DNA of 59,367 nt from Syntrophomonadaceae bacterium (GCA_012728655.1 JAAYEQ010000008.1:1-59367), one strand, 5' to 3'; numbered from the stretch's first letter, positions 8,703 to 18,176 are shown. Translations and numbers: made by a program. The notes: generated from the letters alone by a model not told the origin.

Positions 8703-8711
8703 GTGTGGTGA

Positions 8712-9647
8712 ATGAAACGAATCATTGTTCTTGGCTTAATCGCAGTAATGCTGGCGGTAACATTATGGGGATGCGGGATTGAAACGCCGCAGGTGCAGGC
8801 ACCTCCCGGGAAGTCGGGTGAAAGCGCGGTTGACGATGTCGGCTCTCCGGCGGACGATATTCAACTATCGGCCGGCGAATTAAGCGTCCATTTCCTGGAT
8901 GTGGGGCAGGCTGACAGCATTTTGGTGCTGCTGCCCGACCGGAGGGTGATGCTGGTAGATGGGGGCAACAACGCTGATGGGCCTATGGTGGTACAATACC
9001 TTAAGCGACTGGGTATCACTAGGATCCATTACCTGGTTGGAACTCACCCCCATGAGGATCACATTGGCGGGTTGGATGATGTAATCGGAGCTTTTGATGT
9101 GGAGAAGGTATATATGCCCCGGGTTGCCCACAATACCCGTACTTATGAGGATTTGCTGACGGCGATAAAAGCCCGTAATCTCAAGGTCACTCCGGCCAGA
9201 GCAGGGTTGGTCCTTGTGAATGAGCCGGGGCTGCGGGTTGAGTTCCTGGCCCCCGGCGGCAGCGGTTATGAAGACCTCAATGAGTACTCGGCCGTTATCA
9301 AAATAACTTACATAAACCGCAGCATTTTGCTGACCGGGGATGCCGGCTTTGAGTCGGAGGAGGAAATGCTTGCCTCCGGGGCGGACCTGGATGCGGATGT
9401 GCTCAAGGTAGGACATCACGGCAGCCGTTATTCGACCTCGGACGAATTCCTGGAGGCGGTAAGCCCGGATTATGCAGTGATATCCTGCGGGAAGGACAAT
9501 GATTACGGGCACCCGCATGAGGAGACCATATCCCGCCTTGCCGGACACGGAGCACGGATACTACGCACCGACCGGGAGGGAACGGTGATCATCACCTATG
9601 ACGGCAGGGATCTTAAGGTCAGGACCGGGCAACCCGTAGGGAAGTAG
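8712..9647 (+). CDS. ComEC/Rec2-like metallo-beta-lactamase-fold lipoprotein
   Basis: 311 residues. The N-terminus is a signal peptide ending in the lipobox LWGC, so the mature protein should be lipid-anchored outside the membrane. A metallo-beta-lactamase domain follows: LDVGQADSILVLLP, the metal-binding HxHxDH motif in GTHPHEDHIGG, the later LLTGDAGFESEEEML and LKVGHHGSRYSTS, and HPHEE near the end. This is the hydrolase domain of ComEC proteins without the channel. It probably cuts extracellular phosphodiesters such as DNA (inference). It forms a two-gene operon with the DUF3006 gene and is followed by a hairpin. Confidence 0.88.
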   Translation: MKRIIVLGLIAVMLAVTLWGCGIETPQVQAPPGKSGESAVDDVGSPADDIQLSAGELSVHFLDVGQADSILVLLPDRRVMLVDGGNNADGPMVVQYLKRLGITRIHYLVGTHPHEDHIGGLDDVIGAFDVEKVYMPRVAHNTRTYEDLLTAIKARNLKVTPARAGLVLVNEPGLRVEFLAPGGSGYEDLNEYSAVIKITYINRSILLTGDAGFESEEEMLASGADLDADVLKVGHHGSRYSTSDEFLEAVSPDYAVISCGKDNDYGHPHEETISRLAGHGARILRTDREGTVIITYDGRDLKVRTGQPVGK

Positions 9648-9706
9648 GCAGGTGACGGAGCCCGGCGATCCCAAGGCAGAGATTGTATGTTAATAATCAG
9701 CTTTCT

Positions 9707-9745
9707 GAGCCGATTCCGAGAACGGTTTCGGCTCTCTTATTCCTT
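9707..9745 (+). terminator. Probable terminator after the metallo-hydrolase gene
   Basis: GAGCCGA (9707-9713) pairs with TCGGCTC (9728-9734) around a short loop, followed by a broken T-rich tract (TCTTATTCCTT). Confidence 0.6.
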
Positions 9746-9862
9746 TCTGCCTCAAGGGTTTTTTGGAATAAGAAATAAAAGAATTCAAGTTAATCATTGG
9801 TTCATCGGTATATTTGCGGTAAAGTGAATTAACAGAGCATTCTGTATAATGGGGGGATAATC

Positions 9863-11983
9863 ATGAAGAAATGGAAGTGCACGGTTTGTGGCTATATCCA
9901 TATAGGCGAAGAGCCGCCCAGGAAATGTCCTCAGTGCGGCGCACCGAAAAAGAAGTTTGTTTTATGGACGGGTGAAGAGACTGCTGCCGCTCACGGGGCA
10001 GAAACAGGTTGGCTGAGTTTGCCAGTTGACATGGAAGCCGATGTCCTGGTAGTCGGCACGGGGGCGGCTGCATTTGCAGCAGCAGTGACAGCCAGGGCCA
10101 ACGGTGCTGACGTGATCATGCTGGAAAAGGGCACATCGATTGGCGGAACTACCATTCGCTCCGGCGGCGGTTTCTGGATACCCAACAACCGATTCCAAAA
10201 AGAGCTTGGTATTGAGGACAGGAAAGAAGACGCCCTGCGTTACATGGCGCGATATTCCTTTCCTCACCTGTATAACCCGGATCATCCGACCCTGGGATTG
10301 TCACTTCATGATTACGGCCTGCTGGAAGCGTTTTACGACAAGGCGGCTGAAATGGTTGATTTCCTGGAGCAGACGGGCGCGTTACGCGTTATTCAGGAAA
10401 TCAATTGGACGGGCCGTCCCCAGGTGGACTATCAAGATCATCTGCCGGAGAACAAGGGCATTCGCGGGCGCACCCTGTACCCCCGTGACCGCGAAGGCAA
10501 AATGGGCTACGGCTATGAAATGATCAATCAATTTGAAGAATGGGCCCGGGCTAATGGGATCGAGATTCTGCTTGACCATAGAGCCACCAGGATTCTGCTC
10601 AACAGTAACGGAGAGGTGTGTGGTCTGGAAGTGTCCTCCGGGGCGGAGGTCCGTATTTTTAAAGCCCGTAAAGCCGTTATCTTCGGCAGCGGGGGATATT
10701 CTCACAATAAAGAAATTATGCTCAATTTCCAGCGCGGGCCTCATTTTGGCGGGTGTGCCGCTCCTACCAATACGGGTGATTTTATTGTTATGGCCGCCGA
10801 GATCGGCGCCAAGCTGGGCAATATGGCCGGTGCTTTCAGAGCCCAGAGCATCTTTGAAAGTGTGCTGTCTGACCCTGGCGGTTCCAATAACGTGTTCTAT
10901 ATACCGGGCGACAGTGTCATACTGGTCAATAAATACGGCAACCGGTTTGTCAATGAGAAAAGGAACTACACCGACAGAACCATGACCCATTTTGTCTGGG
11001 ATCCTCAGCAGGCCGAATGGTCGCAGATGCTGACCTTCTTGATATTTGACTCCCGGACGGCCACTCTGTGGCAGGGGTTCCCGCCCTATCCGGTTCAGGG
11101 AGCCGAACCCTCTTATTTGATAAAGGCCGATACGTTGGAAGAATTGGCTGACGCGATTGAGGCCCGCCTGGATGGTCTGAAGAGTCACACCGGAGGTTTT
11201 GCCCTGGCACCTGTGTTTAAGGATAACCTGAAGAAGACCGTGGCACGCTTTAACCAATTTGCAGCAAACGGCAAGGACGAGGATTTTCAACGGGGAGATT
11301 TTGCCTATGACAGGGAATGGACTACGTTTCCGCCGACGATTCCAGGCCAGGAGTGGCCTTCCCCGGACAGCAAAAATTATACCATGCATCCGTTCAGCGA
11401 CAGGGGGCCTTACTATGCAATTATCCTGAGTGCCGGAACCCTGGACACCAACGGGGGACCGGTCATTAACGAAAAAGCTCAGGTTATGCATGTAAGGGGC
11501 AACCCCATTGCGGGGCTTTATGGTGCGGGGAACTGTATTGCCTCACCTACGGCCAATGCCTATTGGGGCGGCGGCAGCACCATCGGTCCCGCCATGACCT
11601 TTGGATATATAGCCGGGCTGAACGCTGTTCAAGAGCCGGAGAAAACCTTTGATCTGAAAATGACAACCAGATACGTAAAAGCGGCCACAACCGATGAACT
11701 GGGACCCGGTACCATGAAGAAAGTCATGCTGGGAGATGTGCCGGTTCTGCTCGCCAATATTGACGGAACATTCTACGCGGTAGAAGATACCTGCCCGCAC
11801 CGGGGCGGATCCCTCAGCCAGGGCACTCTCCAGGACAAGAGTGTTGTTTGCCCCAAGCACGGTGCCACCTTCGATGTAACCACCGGGAAAGCTGTCGCTG
11901 GCGGGAAGAAGTTTAAGGTCCGGGACCTGAAAAGCTATCCGGTTAAAATCATGGGAGCGGATGTACTGCTGGGAATTGAATAA
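9863..11983 (+). CDS. Rubredoxin-like / FAD dehydrogenase / Rieske three-domain fusion
   Basis: 706 residues. Residues 1-35 form a rubredoxin-like knuckle pair (C6xxC9 ... C22xxC25). Residues about 55-590 are a flavoprotein of the fumarate reductase/3-ketosteroid dehydrogenase family: [21 protein letters not shown] is the FAD fold, [16 protein letters not shown] the following loop, and [20 protein letters not shown] the C-terminal FAD motif. Residues about 600-706 form a Rieske domain with C644-P-H646 and C663-P-K-H666 binding a 2Fe-2S cluster. The chain could carry electrons between a one-electron partner and FAD within one polypeptide. There is no signal peptide, so it is cytoplasmic. The substrate, perhaps an enone or steroid-like ring, is unknown. 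SD GGGGGG precedes the ATG. Confidence 0.85.
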   Translation: MKKWKCTVCGYIHIGEEPPRKCPQCGAPKKKFVLWTGEETAAAHGAETGWLSLPVDMEADVLVVGTGAAAFAAAVTARANGADVIMLEKGTSIGGTTIRSGGGFWIPNNRFQKELGIEDRKEDALRYMARYSFPHLYNPDHPTLGLSLHDYGLLEAFYDKAAEMVDFLEQTGALRVIQEINWTGRPQVDYQDHLPENKGIRGRTLYPRDREGKMGYGYEMINQFEEWARANGIEILLDHRATRILLNSNGEVCGLEVSSGAEVRIFKARKAVIFGSGGYSHNKEIMLNFQRGPHFGGCAAPTNTGDFIVMAAEIGAKLGNMAGAFRAQSIFESVLSDPGGSNNVFYIPGDSVILVNKYGNRFVNEKRNYTDRTMTHFVWDPQQAEWSQMLTFLIFDSRTATLWQGFPPYPVQGAEPSYLIKADTLEELADAIEARLDGLKSHTGGFALAPVFKDNLKKTVARFNQFAANGKDEDFQRGDFAYDREWTTFPPTIPGQEWPSPDSKNYTMHPFSDRGPYYAIILSAGTLDTNGGPVINEKAQVMHVRGNPIAGLYGAGNCIASPTANAYWGGGSTIGPAMTFGYIAGLNAVQEPEKTFDLKMTTRYVKAATTDELGPGTMKKVMLGDVPVLLANIDGTFYAVEDTCPHRGGSLSQGTLQDKSVVCPKHGATFDVTTGKAVAGGKKFKVRDLKSYPVKIMGADVLLGIE

Positions 11984-11990
11984 CAGATTC

Positions 11991-12782
11991 TCAGGATTGA
12001 CGGGCAACGGCTTTTGCTACCACTACAAAACGGCCATGATTGCCGTCGTTGGTACACGTGCAGAGGGTGATTAATTTGTCGCCGTACTCGGCGTCTACAC
12101 CGGTATCGTAAAGTGACAGGGCCTTGATGTTACGGATAAACGAGTCAAACTCCTCTTTGTTGCCGGCATCAATGAAATTGTAGAACTTAAACACGTTGTC
12201 CGATTTCCTGTACACCCGGCTGTAGAATACCGCGATGATTTCATAGCTGCCTTTGCCGTAAATGGTATCAAAGCGGATTATGCGGTGATTACGGTAATAA
12301 TCTTTATCCTTGTAGTTCAGCAGACTGCTGAACATGGAGCCGTTTGCTTTGTTGTGGCCGTAAATAATGATGTTGTCACTAACCGGATTGAAAGCACAAT
12401 CCGCGTCGACAAACAGGGTTCCATTAGAAGAACTTTTTCCATAGAAATCTCGATTAATATAGTATTCCTCGTCGTGGGGGGTATACATCACGGGGTAGTT
12501 GATAACGGTGCCTTCAATTTCAAGCCACCCGATAAAATCCGGGTTAGTATTGTACAGCTCTGCGTACTCTCTCAGGATTGGCTTCCCGTCGGCAGCGGTT
12601 ACATAGTCATGAACGGCTGGCTTCTTCCTGGCATTTGCTAAGTCGGCCAAGGTTTTTGCGTCCCGCAGGTTTTGGATGTGGCTTCCGAGCAGGACGGTGG
12701 CTGACAGAAAGAACAAACAAACCGCCGCGGTTATCATTATTGGTTTGGTATGGTGTATCAGTTCTGCAATTCTGTCCTTCAT
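11991..12782 (-). CDS. Class B-type sortase
   Basis: 263 residues. One N-terminal membrane helix (PIMITAAVCLFFLSATVLLG) anchors the enzyme outside. The catalytic set is visible: the His in IIIYGHNKANGSMF, the Cys in TLCTC (residues 239-243), and the Arg in GNHGRFVVVAK. NPDFIGWLEIEGTVINYPVM is the class B signature. Sortases cut a C-terminal sorting signal and attach the protein to peptidoglycan. The gene follows the SGNH hydrolase, which has the only sorting signal seen in this window. AAAGGTGG precedes the ATG. Confidence 0.93.
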   Translation of the reverse strand: MKDRIAELIHHTKPIMITAAVCLFFLSATVLLGSHIQNLRDAKTLADLANARKKPAVHDYVTAADGKPILREYAELYNTNPDFIGWLEIEGTVINYPVMYTPHDEEYYINRDFYGKSSSNGTLFVDADCAFNPVSDNIIIYGHNKANGSMFSSLLNYKDKDYYRNHRIIRFDTIYGKGSYEIIAVFYSRVYRKSDNVFKFYNFIDAGNKEEFDSFIRNIKALSLYDTGVDAEYGDKLITLCTCTNDGNHGRFVVVAKAVARQS

Positions 12783-12804
12783 CCGTCTCCACCTTTCAAG
12801 GAAA

Positions 12805-12830
12805 GAGCAGTGGGTGAATACCCACTGCTC
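12805..12830 (-). terminator. Strong hairpin between the SGNH hydrolase and sortase genes
   Basis: An 11-bp perfect stem (GAGCAGTGGGT / ACCCACTGCTC) with a GAAT loop. On the minus strand it is followed by a modest T-rich run, so it may only partly stop transcription between the surface protein and its sortase, lowering sortase expression. On the plus strand a T5 run follows, but no plus gene needs it. Confidence 0.6.
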
Positions 12831-12858
12831 ACTTTTTATGGCTTTTAGCCGATAATGC

Positions 12859-14244
12859 TCAACTGCTCTCGGTTTTCCTGGTTTTGGCGGTCAAAGCCAT
12901 GACTGCAAGGGCGGATGCTGCCAAAAGCGCCCACCAAATGGCCATGCCGCCTCCGGTCTTGGGCACATCATCCAGTTCATCGGCAGCAGCCTGTTCCTTC
13001 GGAGTTTCCGTCTGTCGGTTCGAGGTTAAGAAGGCGGTCAGTTCCCTCTCGAAAACCGGTCCCCACCAAGCGGAATAGCCATGGGCGTTGGGATGTACAC
13101 CGTCAGCCATGTAGGTCTTGTATTCTTCGGTATTGTAGATTTTAGTCATCTCCGGATTGTTGTAAAGATCGATGACGAATATACCCCATTTTTTCTGAAC
13201 CTCCAACAGGGCTTCAACCATCTTTCCATAGTAGGTGCCATCATTGGAGTAGGTTGCGGAATCATAGTAGGTGCCGGTGTAGAACACAACCGGGCAATTC
13301 CAGGTTTTCGACGCGTAGGCGATTATGTATTCCATAGCGCCATAAATGGTGTGGGTGTCAAAGTCCTCAATATTCCTGCTGCTGCTCAAGGTGCCGAACG
13401 GCTTGTTAAACATGGCATCGTTGGTGGATAGCTGTACGATAAAAAGGTCCGGGCGCAGGTCGGTGGGTATAGCTTTCATTCTGGAGATATAAGAGGTGGC
13501 GTCGTCGTCAACCAGAGTGGTTGCGGAGACGGTATATTTGTAACTGACCAGAGCCGGGTGTTTTTCCTCCAAATAATCGGCCATAGAATAACCCTGTGCG
13601 CTCTGTCCGTAGGATACGGAGGAGCCAAGCCAGATAATTTCCAAACCGGAAAGGGGATCATTGGGGTCGACCGATTTTTCTTCGGGGATGACGCCGTCGT
13701 AACCAATGGGGACCTTGGCTCCGGCCGGATAAAGGCGGATATCACCAAGACAGGGGAGGAATGACTGTGTGTAAGTAGGTAATTTGAAACCGGGCAGGGT
13801 GGTGACTGTTATCGTGTCTCCCGCTTTGAGAGCGACGTTTTTCAGAGCCGGGAACACACCCCGGTCGTATAGGTCAGAGTAGTCAGGTTTCTGGCAGAAA
13901 CCGTATTCGATTATCGGTACCACCTCTTTTCCGTCATTTACGGAAATGCTGAACGGTGTGGTTCCGAATCCGACAAATCCGCGTGACACCTCCAGATAGA
14001 TGTCAAAGGTGCCGCTGACGCCGGCGGGTACTGTGTAGGTGGCGGTGGAGCCGGCCCCGAGATTGACAATATAATCAGTTTTCTCATCGTAAACGGTATT
14101 GTTCCCGTCATAGCCCAGGCCCTTGACTACCGCTTGGGCGCTGTCCAACGTGATGTAGGTTTCTGCAGCCCACGCGACCATGCACATGCTAAACACCAGT
14201 ACCAGCGACATGACTGCAACAACAAGGTTCCTTACTCTTATCAT
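12859..14244 (-). CDS. Secreted SGNH/GDSL hydrolase with VPKTG cell-wall sorting signal
   Basis: 461 residues: signal peptide (VAVMSLVLVFSMCMVAWA), an N-terminal beta-rich domain to about residue 195, then an SGNH hydrolase domain with block I in IIWLGSSVSYGQS, a block III-like asparagine in IVQLSTNDAM, and the C-terminal catalytic Asp/His in DGVHPNAHGYS. The end has a sorting signal: VPKTGGG, a hydrophobic helix and a basic tail (KTRKTESS). VPKTG departs from LPXTG in its first position, which fits a dedicated sortase, and one is encoded just downstream. Substrate probably an ester on a surface polysaccharide or an external lipid (inference). Confidence 0.88.
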   Translation of the reverse strand: MIRVRNLVVAVMSLVLVFSMCMVAWAAETYITLDSAQAVVKGLGYDGNNTVYDEKTDYIVNLGAGSTATYTVPAGVSGTFDIYLEVSRGFVGFGTTPFSISVNDGKEVVPIIEYGFCQKPDYSDLYDRGVFPALKNVALKAGDTITVTTLPGFKLPTYTQSFLPCLGDIRLYPAGAKVPIGYDGVIPEEKSVDPNDPLSGLEIIWLGSSVSYGQSAQGYSMADYLEEKHPALVSYKYTVSATTLVDDDATSYISRMKAIPTDLRPDLFIVQLSTNDAMFNKPFGTLSSSRNIEDFDTHTIYGAMEYIIAYASKTWNCPVVFYTGTYYDSATYSNDGTYYGKMVEALLEVQKKWGIFVIDLYNNPEMTKIYNTEEYKTYMADGVHPNAHGYSAWWGPVFERELTAFLTSNRQTETPKEQAAADELDDVPKTGGGMAIWWALLAASALAVMALTAKTRKTESS

Positions 14245-14328
14245 CCAACTTCCCCCTCAAACAATATTTGGTTGTGAACCTTCCATGCTGAACCATTTGC
14301 CTCACCATGGTTTTCCAATTCTTATTAT

Positions 14329-14358
14329 ATTATAGGATTGTTTACAGGAATAAGCCAA
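14329..14358 (-). promoter_or_regulatory. Sigma-A type promoter for the SGNH hydrolase gene
   Basis: On the minus strand TTGGCT (14358-14353), an 18-nt spacer and TATAAT (14334-14329), about 85 bp before the start codon. Confidence 0.6.
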
Positions 14359-14471
14359 TAGTGTAATGTGTTAACGTGACAGGTTAATTGTGGAGCGGGA
14401 GGCATAAAAGCACCAGGCACTCTTCGCCCTGCGGGAAAAGTTCGGGGTGATAACCTGGATGATGACAGGTA

Positions 14472-15164
14472 TTAGCATCTGGCGTTAAGCCTTTGACCGC
14501 GGGTCTTTAAGGAATAACCTGCTTTCTTGCGAGGGCGGCTTTTGTAAATTATGGTGATTAAGGCCGGTACGACTGTAATAACGAGGATGCCGAGGATAAT
14601 TAAACTGAGGTTGTCGCGAACGATGGGTATATTGCCGAAAAAGAAGCCGCCGGTAAAGAATACTGCTACCCAGAGGATCCCACCCATCAGATTGAAGAAA
14701 AAGAATCTTCCGTAATTCATCCGACCAATTCCGGCTACAAACGGTACAAAGGTGCGCAATATCGGAAAGAACCTGTTGATGACCACGGCTTTACCGCCAT
14801 GTTTTTCGTAGAAGTCCCTGGCTCTTATCAATTGCTGTCGGTTAAGGAACCGATTGTCCTCTTTATTGAAAATCCGCGGACCTATAAACCTGCCGATCTG
14901 ATAGTTCAGCATATTGCCGCTTACAGCCGCAGTCGTTATTACCACTGCGAATAACAGCAGGTTGATATCACCGCTGGCTCCCAGCGCGCCAATAACAAAC
15001 AGCAGGGAATCGCCCGGCAAAAAGGGGGTTACTACCAATCCGGTTTCGCAAAAGATCGTCATGAAGATGAGGAAGAGAGCCCACTCATCATGCCTCTGAA
15101 TGATTGTAGTTAGATGCTGGTCCAGGTTGATAACCAGTTCCACTGCCGTCAGTGATACTTCCAC
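14472..15164 (-). CDS. DedA family membrane protein
   Basis: 230 residues from GTG 15164 (AAAGGG a few bases upstream); an in-frame start at 15233 adds an unlikely polar extension. Several membrane helices. The family signature is clear: FCETGLVVTPFLPGDSLLF, GNMLNYQIGRFIGPRIF, FYEKHGGKAVVINRFFPILRTFVPFVAGIGRM. DedA/VTT proteins are membrane transporters linked to lipid carrier recycling and envelope homeostasis. It stands alone. Confidence 0.93.
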   Translation of the reverse strand: MEVSLTAVELVINLDQHLTTIIQRHDEWALFLIFMTIFCETGLVVTPFLPGDSLLFVIGALGASGDINLLLFAVVITTAAVSGNMLNYQIGRFIGPRIFNKEDNRFLNRQQLIRARDFYEKHGGKAVVINRFFPILRTFVPFVAGIGRMNYGRFFFFNLMGGILWVAVFFTGGFFFGNIPIVRDNLSLIILGILVITVVPALITIIYKSRPRKKAGYSLKTRGQRLNARC

Positions 15165-15437
15165 TTTATTTTCCCTTTCTCCCTTAGCTGACTTCATTAA
15201 TATATCATTTACCGACTTGATTTCAACAGTCATAAAACATTATGTATACAGGCCGCCAAAACCTTGCAGTTCCATAACCAATGATCAACGGCCATATGGC
15301 GTTATTTCTTCAAAACAGTAAATCCGGCCAATTCCACCGGTTACTCCCCAATTGTGATTGGATCATTGTCCCAACATCCCCCGGTTATTGTAAGCCCTCC
15401 CACTTAATCCAGGCGCGGACCCGCAGAAAATCGAAGC

Positions 15438-15465
15438 TTGATACGGCCTAATTCGGTGGTATAAT
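15438..15465 (+). promoter_or_regulatory. Sigma-A promoter of the candidate structured RNA
   Basis: TTGATA (15438-15443), 16-nt spacer, TATAAT (15460-15465). The predicted transcript start is near 15472. No open reading frame of note follows before the terminator at 15626-15657. Confidence 0.7.
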
Positions 15466-15471
15466 AATATT

Positions 15472-15657
15472 GTGAATATTGTGCCTTAGGTCGGTGCCCG
15501 TACCGCGGCAGCGAAATAATAAAATATATTTTCTGGAAAAATAGAGCGTCCGCAGGATGCAGCGAGCGATCGCTGACTCCCAGGCAGGGAAGGTACGGAA
15601 ACCTGCGGACACTCTATCAAAGTATAAACCCCGGACAGGAACGAATCCGGGGTTTTT
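15472..15657 (+). ncRNA. Candidate structured RNA, about 186 nt, with pseudoknot
   Basis: The transcript is bounded by a good promoter and an intrinsic terminator (AAACCCCGGA 15626-15635 / TCCGGGGTTT 15646-15655, T-run to 15657). A long stem pairs 15541-15556 with 15602-15617 (15 pairs, one mismatch). It encloses a hairpin CAGCGA-GCGA-TCGCTG (15560-15575) with a GNRA tetraloop and a small TCCC/GGGA hairpin (15578-15590). The junction segment GGTACGG (15592-15598) is fully complementary to CCGTACC upstream (15498-15504), making a pseudoknot. It fits no riboswitch class or housekeeping RNA I could recognise (6S, SRP, tmRNA, RNase P, TPP, SAM, cobalamin, c-di-GMP were considered). It may be a free sRNA or a riboswitch controlling the DUF3784 gene 122 bp downstream. 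Confidence 0.6.
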
Positions 15658-15779
15658 GAGTGCAGACGCTCCTTTGCCGGCAATCACTGTCACCGCTGCC
15701 GGGAATTGGAGTTAAATCGGCTGGAGGTTAATGGCGACGTTGGAGCGGGACACGCAATACCGGTAAGAGGAGTTTCGAT

Positions 15780-16526
15780 ATGGATCTTTTTATTGACTGG
15801 TTGGCAGTTTTCATAATAGTCGCTGTGGGCATCATGATTAAGTATTTTAAGATGTCCTGGCTTATTGCCGGCTACAATACATCGAGTGCCGAGGACCGCC
15901 GGGCGATGTCGGAGAAAGGTATCGAAGACTTTATCGGCAACAGTATGTTTGGCCTGGCTGCCATACTGGCGGGGGGCAATATAGGCAAATATCTGGGTTA
16001 TTATTTTGCGCAGACGGGATCCTGGATACTGTTTACAGTAGTGTTGGGATACGTAATAATCAGGGCTCAGAAGTATGTCCCGGATAAAACACCCGGGGTG
16101 TCAGAGAGGAAAAATTATAATACTGTCCTGATTCTGGCCGCATATCTGCTGGTGTTCGCGGTCGTGGCGGCAGGAATAATCTACGGCAGCCGGGAGTCTG
16201 CCGTGGAGATAGAAGGACACTGGATCAGGATCGGCGGCATATATTCAACTCGAATAGATATCAAAGAGGTCACGGATATTCGTATGGAGGATTCAATACC
16301 TGCTATTAAGAGCCGAACCAATGGCTATGCCTTCGGGGACACCCGTAAAGGGCACTTCCTCTTGCGGGACCTGGGGAAAGGGCGACTGTATATCCATTCC
16401 AACAAGGGACCGTTCATATACATCCTGACCGGTGACAGCTATACGATTATAAATTTTGATAGTCCTGCCAAGACCAGAAAACTCTTCGCCGAATTGTCTG
16501 AGCAGTGGAAGCTCCTTCCGAGATAA
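15780..16526 (+). CDS. DUF3784 / bacterial PH-like domain membrane protein
   Basis: 248 residues from ATG 15780 (AAGAGGAG upstream). Residues 1-100 match the DUF3784 layout: a membrane helix, then MSWLIAGYNTSSAEDRRAMSEKG, then two more helices. A fourth helix (VLILAAYLLVFAVVAAGII) leads to a 100-residue beta-rich C-terminal domain (IEGHWIRIGGIYSTRIDIKEVTDI...) resembling bacterial PH domains. Function unknown. It lies behind the structured RNA and its terminator, so its expression may depend on read-through. Confidence 0.7.
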   Translation: MDLFIDWLAVFIIVAVGIMIKYFKMSWLIAGYNTSSAEDRRAMSEKGIEDFIGNSMFGLAAILAGGNIGKYLGYYFAQTGSWILFTVVLGYVIIRAQKYVPDKTPGVSERKNYNTVLILAAYLLVFAVVAAGIIYGSRESAVEIEGHWIRIGGIYSTRIDIKEVTDIRMEDSIPAIKSRTNGYAFGDTRKGHFLLRDLGKGRLYIHSNKGPFIYILTGDSYTIINFDSPAKTRKLFAELSEQWKLLPR

Positions 16527-16860
16527 TTATTGATCTCGACATATTGCCCTTCCACATCCCGGACTGCACTTATCAGAATGCACCGGTATCTTCACCGTTT
16601 GCCGCTCACCAAGGCTCGCCTCCTTACCGGATCGAGTTTACCTCCGGTTGTTCATAACTGCAGTCAACGGCCTGTTGGGCCTATATGTCAGGTATTAACA
16701 GAAGGTATCGTACCTTCGGCTGCGAACAAATTAGTTATATGGAACTTGGTTTCAAAAATTTTAATAATCATGTCAGGTAATATAGGAAATGGTTTGATTC
16801 TGGTTTATAATTCAGTTTAGGCCTATTTCGTCATTTATTAATGTAGGGAGGAAGAATGTA
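16527..16860. other. Gap before glutamate dehydrogenase, with one small hairpin
   Basis: No convincing gene. GAAGGTA (16701-16707), TCG, TACCTTC (16711-16717) makes a perfect small hairpin without a T-run. A TATAAT at about 16806-16811 might be a -10 for the downstream gene, but no good -35 stands at the right distance. Confidence 0.4.
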
Positions 16861-18147
16861 GTGGTAAAAGGCTCGTATAACCCGTATGAAAACGCTCAAG
16901 CCCAGTTTGACAGGGTAGCGGAGATGATCGGCCTGGACGATGCTACCCGACAATTGCTTCGTCAGCCCATGAAGGAATACCATTTCACCATTCCGGTACG
17001 CATGGATGACGGCAGCACCAGGATATTCAACGGTTACCGCATTCAGCACAACACAGCTCGCGGACCCGCCAAAGGTGGAATCAGATTCCATCCTCAGGAG
17101 ACGGTTGATACCGTGCGGGCCCTGGCCATGTGGATGACCTGGAAGTGTGCGGTAGTTGATATACCCCTGGGTGGGGGAAAAGGCGGAGTTATCTGTGATC
17201 CGCGTAACCTTACCGAATCGGAACAGGAGAGACTGTGCCGGGGTTATGTCAGGCAGTTGGCCAAGGATGTGGGCCCGTTCATCGATGTACCCGCACCTGA
17301 TGTTATGACCAATGCCAAACATATGCTGTGGATGTTGGACGAGTATGAGACTATTTATGGTGCCAGGTACCCGGGCTTCATCACCGGAAAACCCGTAGGG
17401 ATGGGCGGTTCCCTGGGTCGGACCGAAGCCACCGGATATGGCGTTGTCTACACCCTGCGGGAGGCCCTGAAAGAGATGGGAATCAAACCGGAGAACACAA
17501 GTGCCAGCATTCAGGGGTTTGGTAACGTTGGTCAGTATGCGGCCAAGCTGTACACGGAACTTGGCGGTACGGTGGTAGCCGTCTGCTGTTGGGATAATAA
17601 TGATAATAAGCCTTATACCTACTATAAAGAATCCGGACTCGATATCGAAGCACTTAAGGAAATGACCGATTCCTTTGGGGGTATTGATAAGGACAAAGCC
17701 CGCGATCTCGGCTGCCAAATTGAGCCGGCCGGCGCATGGCTTGAGAAGGATGTGGACATCCTGATCCCTGCGGCTTTGGAGAATCAGATTAATATGGACA
17801 ATGTAGACAAGATCAGCGAACAGGTCAAGATCATTGCTGAAGGCGCCAACGGACCGGTTAACAAAGAGGCGGATGAGGTCATAAGAAACAGAGGTATTTT
17901 CGTTATACCCGACTTTTTGGCCAATGCCGGCGGCGTAACCTGCAGTTATTTTGAGCAGGTACAGTCCAATACCAATTACTACTGGGAGAAGGATGAGGTG
18001 CTGGAGAAGCTTGATATCAAGATGACCTCGGCCTTCAAAGCGGTCAGCGAATTGGCCCGCAACAACAATTTATACATGCGCGATGCCGCCTATATCATCT
18101 CCATAAACCGGGTGGCGCAGGCGGTTAAAATGCGCGGCTGGGTCTAG
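16861..18147 (+). CDS. gdhA: Glutamate dehydrogenase
   Basis: 428 residues from GTG 16861 (GGGAGGAAG upstream). The family motif PAKGGIRFHP and the catalytic loop WKCAVVDIPLGGGKGGV are intact, and the NAD(P)-binding region has IQGFGNVGQYAAK. Length and sequence fit the 420-residue hexameric Glu/Leu/Phe/Val dehydrogenase group. It interconverts glutamate and 2-oxoglutarate plus ammonia, joining amino-acid breakdown to central carbon. Cofactor choice is uncertain; the type in anaerobic Firmicutes is often NAD-dependent. The next gene follows 29 bp later and may be co-transcribed. Confidence 0.93.
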   Translation: MVKGSYNPYENAQAQFDRVAEMIGLDDATRQLLRQPMKEYHFTIPVRMDDGSTRIFNGYRIQHNTARGPAKGGIRFHPQETVDTVRALAMWMTWKCAVVDIPLGGGKGGVICDPRNLTESEQERLCRGYVRQLAKDVGPFIDVPAPDVMTNAKHMLWMLDEYETIYGARYPGFITGKPVGMGGSLGRTEATGYGVVYTLREALKEMGIKPENTSASIQGFGNVGQYAAKLYTELGGTVVAVCCWDNNDNKPYTYYKESGLDIEALKEMTDSFGGIDKDKARDLGCQIEPAGAWLEKDVDILIPAALENQINMDNVDKISEQVKIIAEGANGPVNKEADEVIRNRGIFVIPDFLANAGGVTCSYFEQVQSNTNYYWEKDEVLEKLDIKMTSAFKAVSELARNNNLYMRDAAYIISINRVAQAVKMRGWV

Positions 18148-18176
18148 GCTTTGATTTTTAAGATGCAGGTGACAAG

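Noticed and set aside
15541-15620. SRP RNA or group II intron domain V for the structured RNA
   Set aside because: The AGGGAAGG and GTACGG strings resemble pieces of those RNAs, but the required pairings around the tetraloop or the domain V stem are absent.
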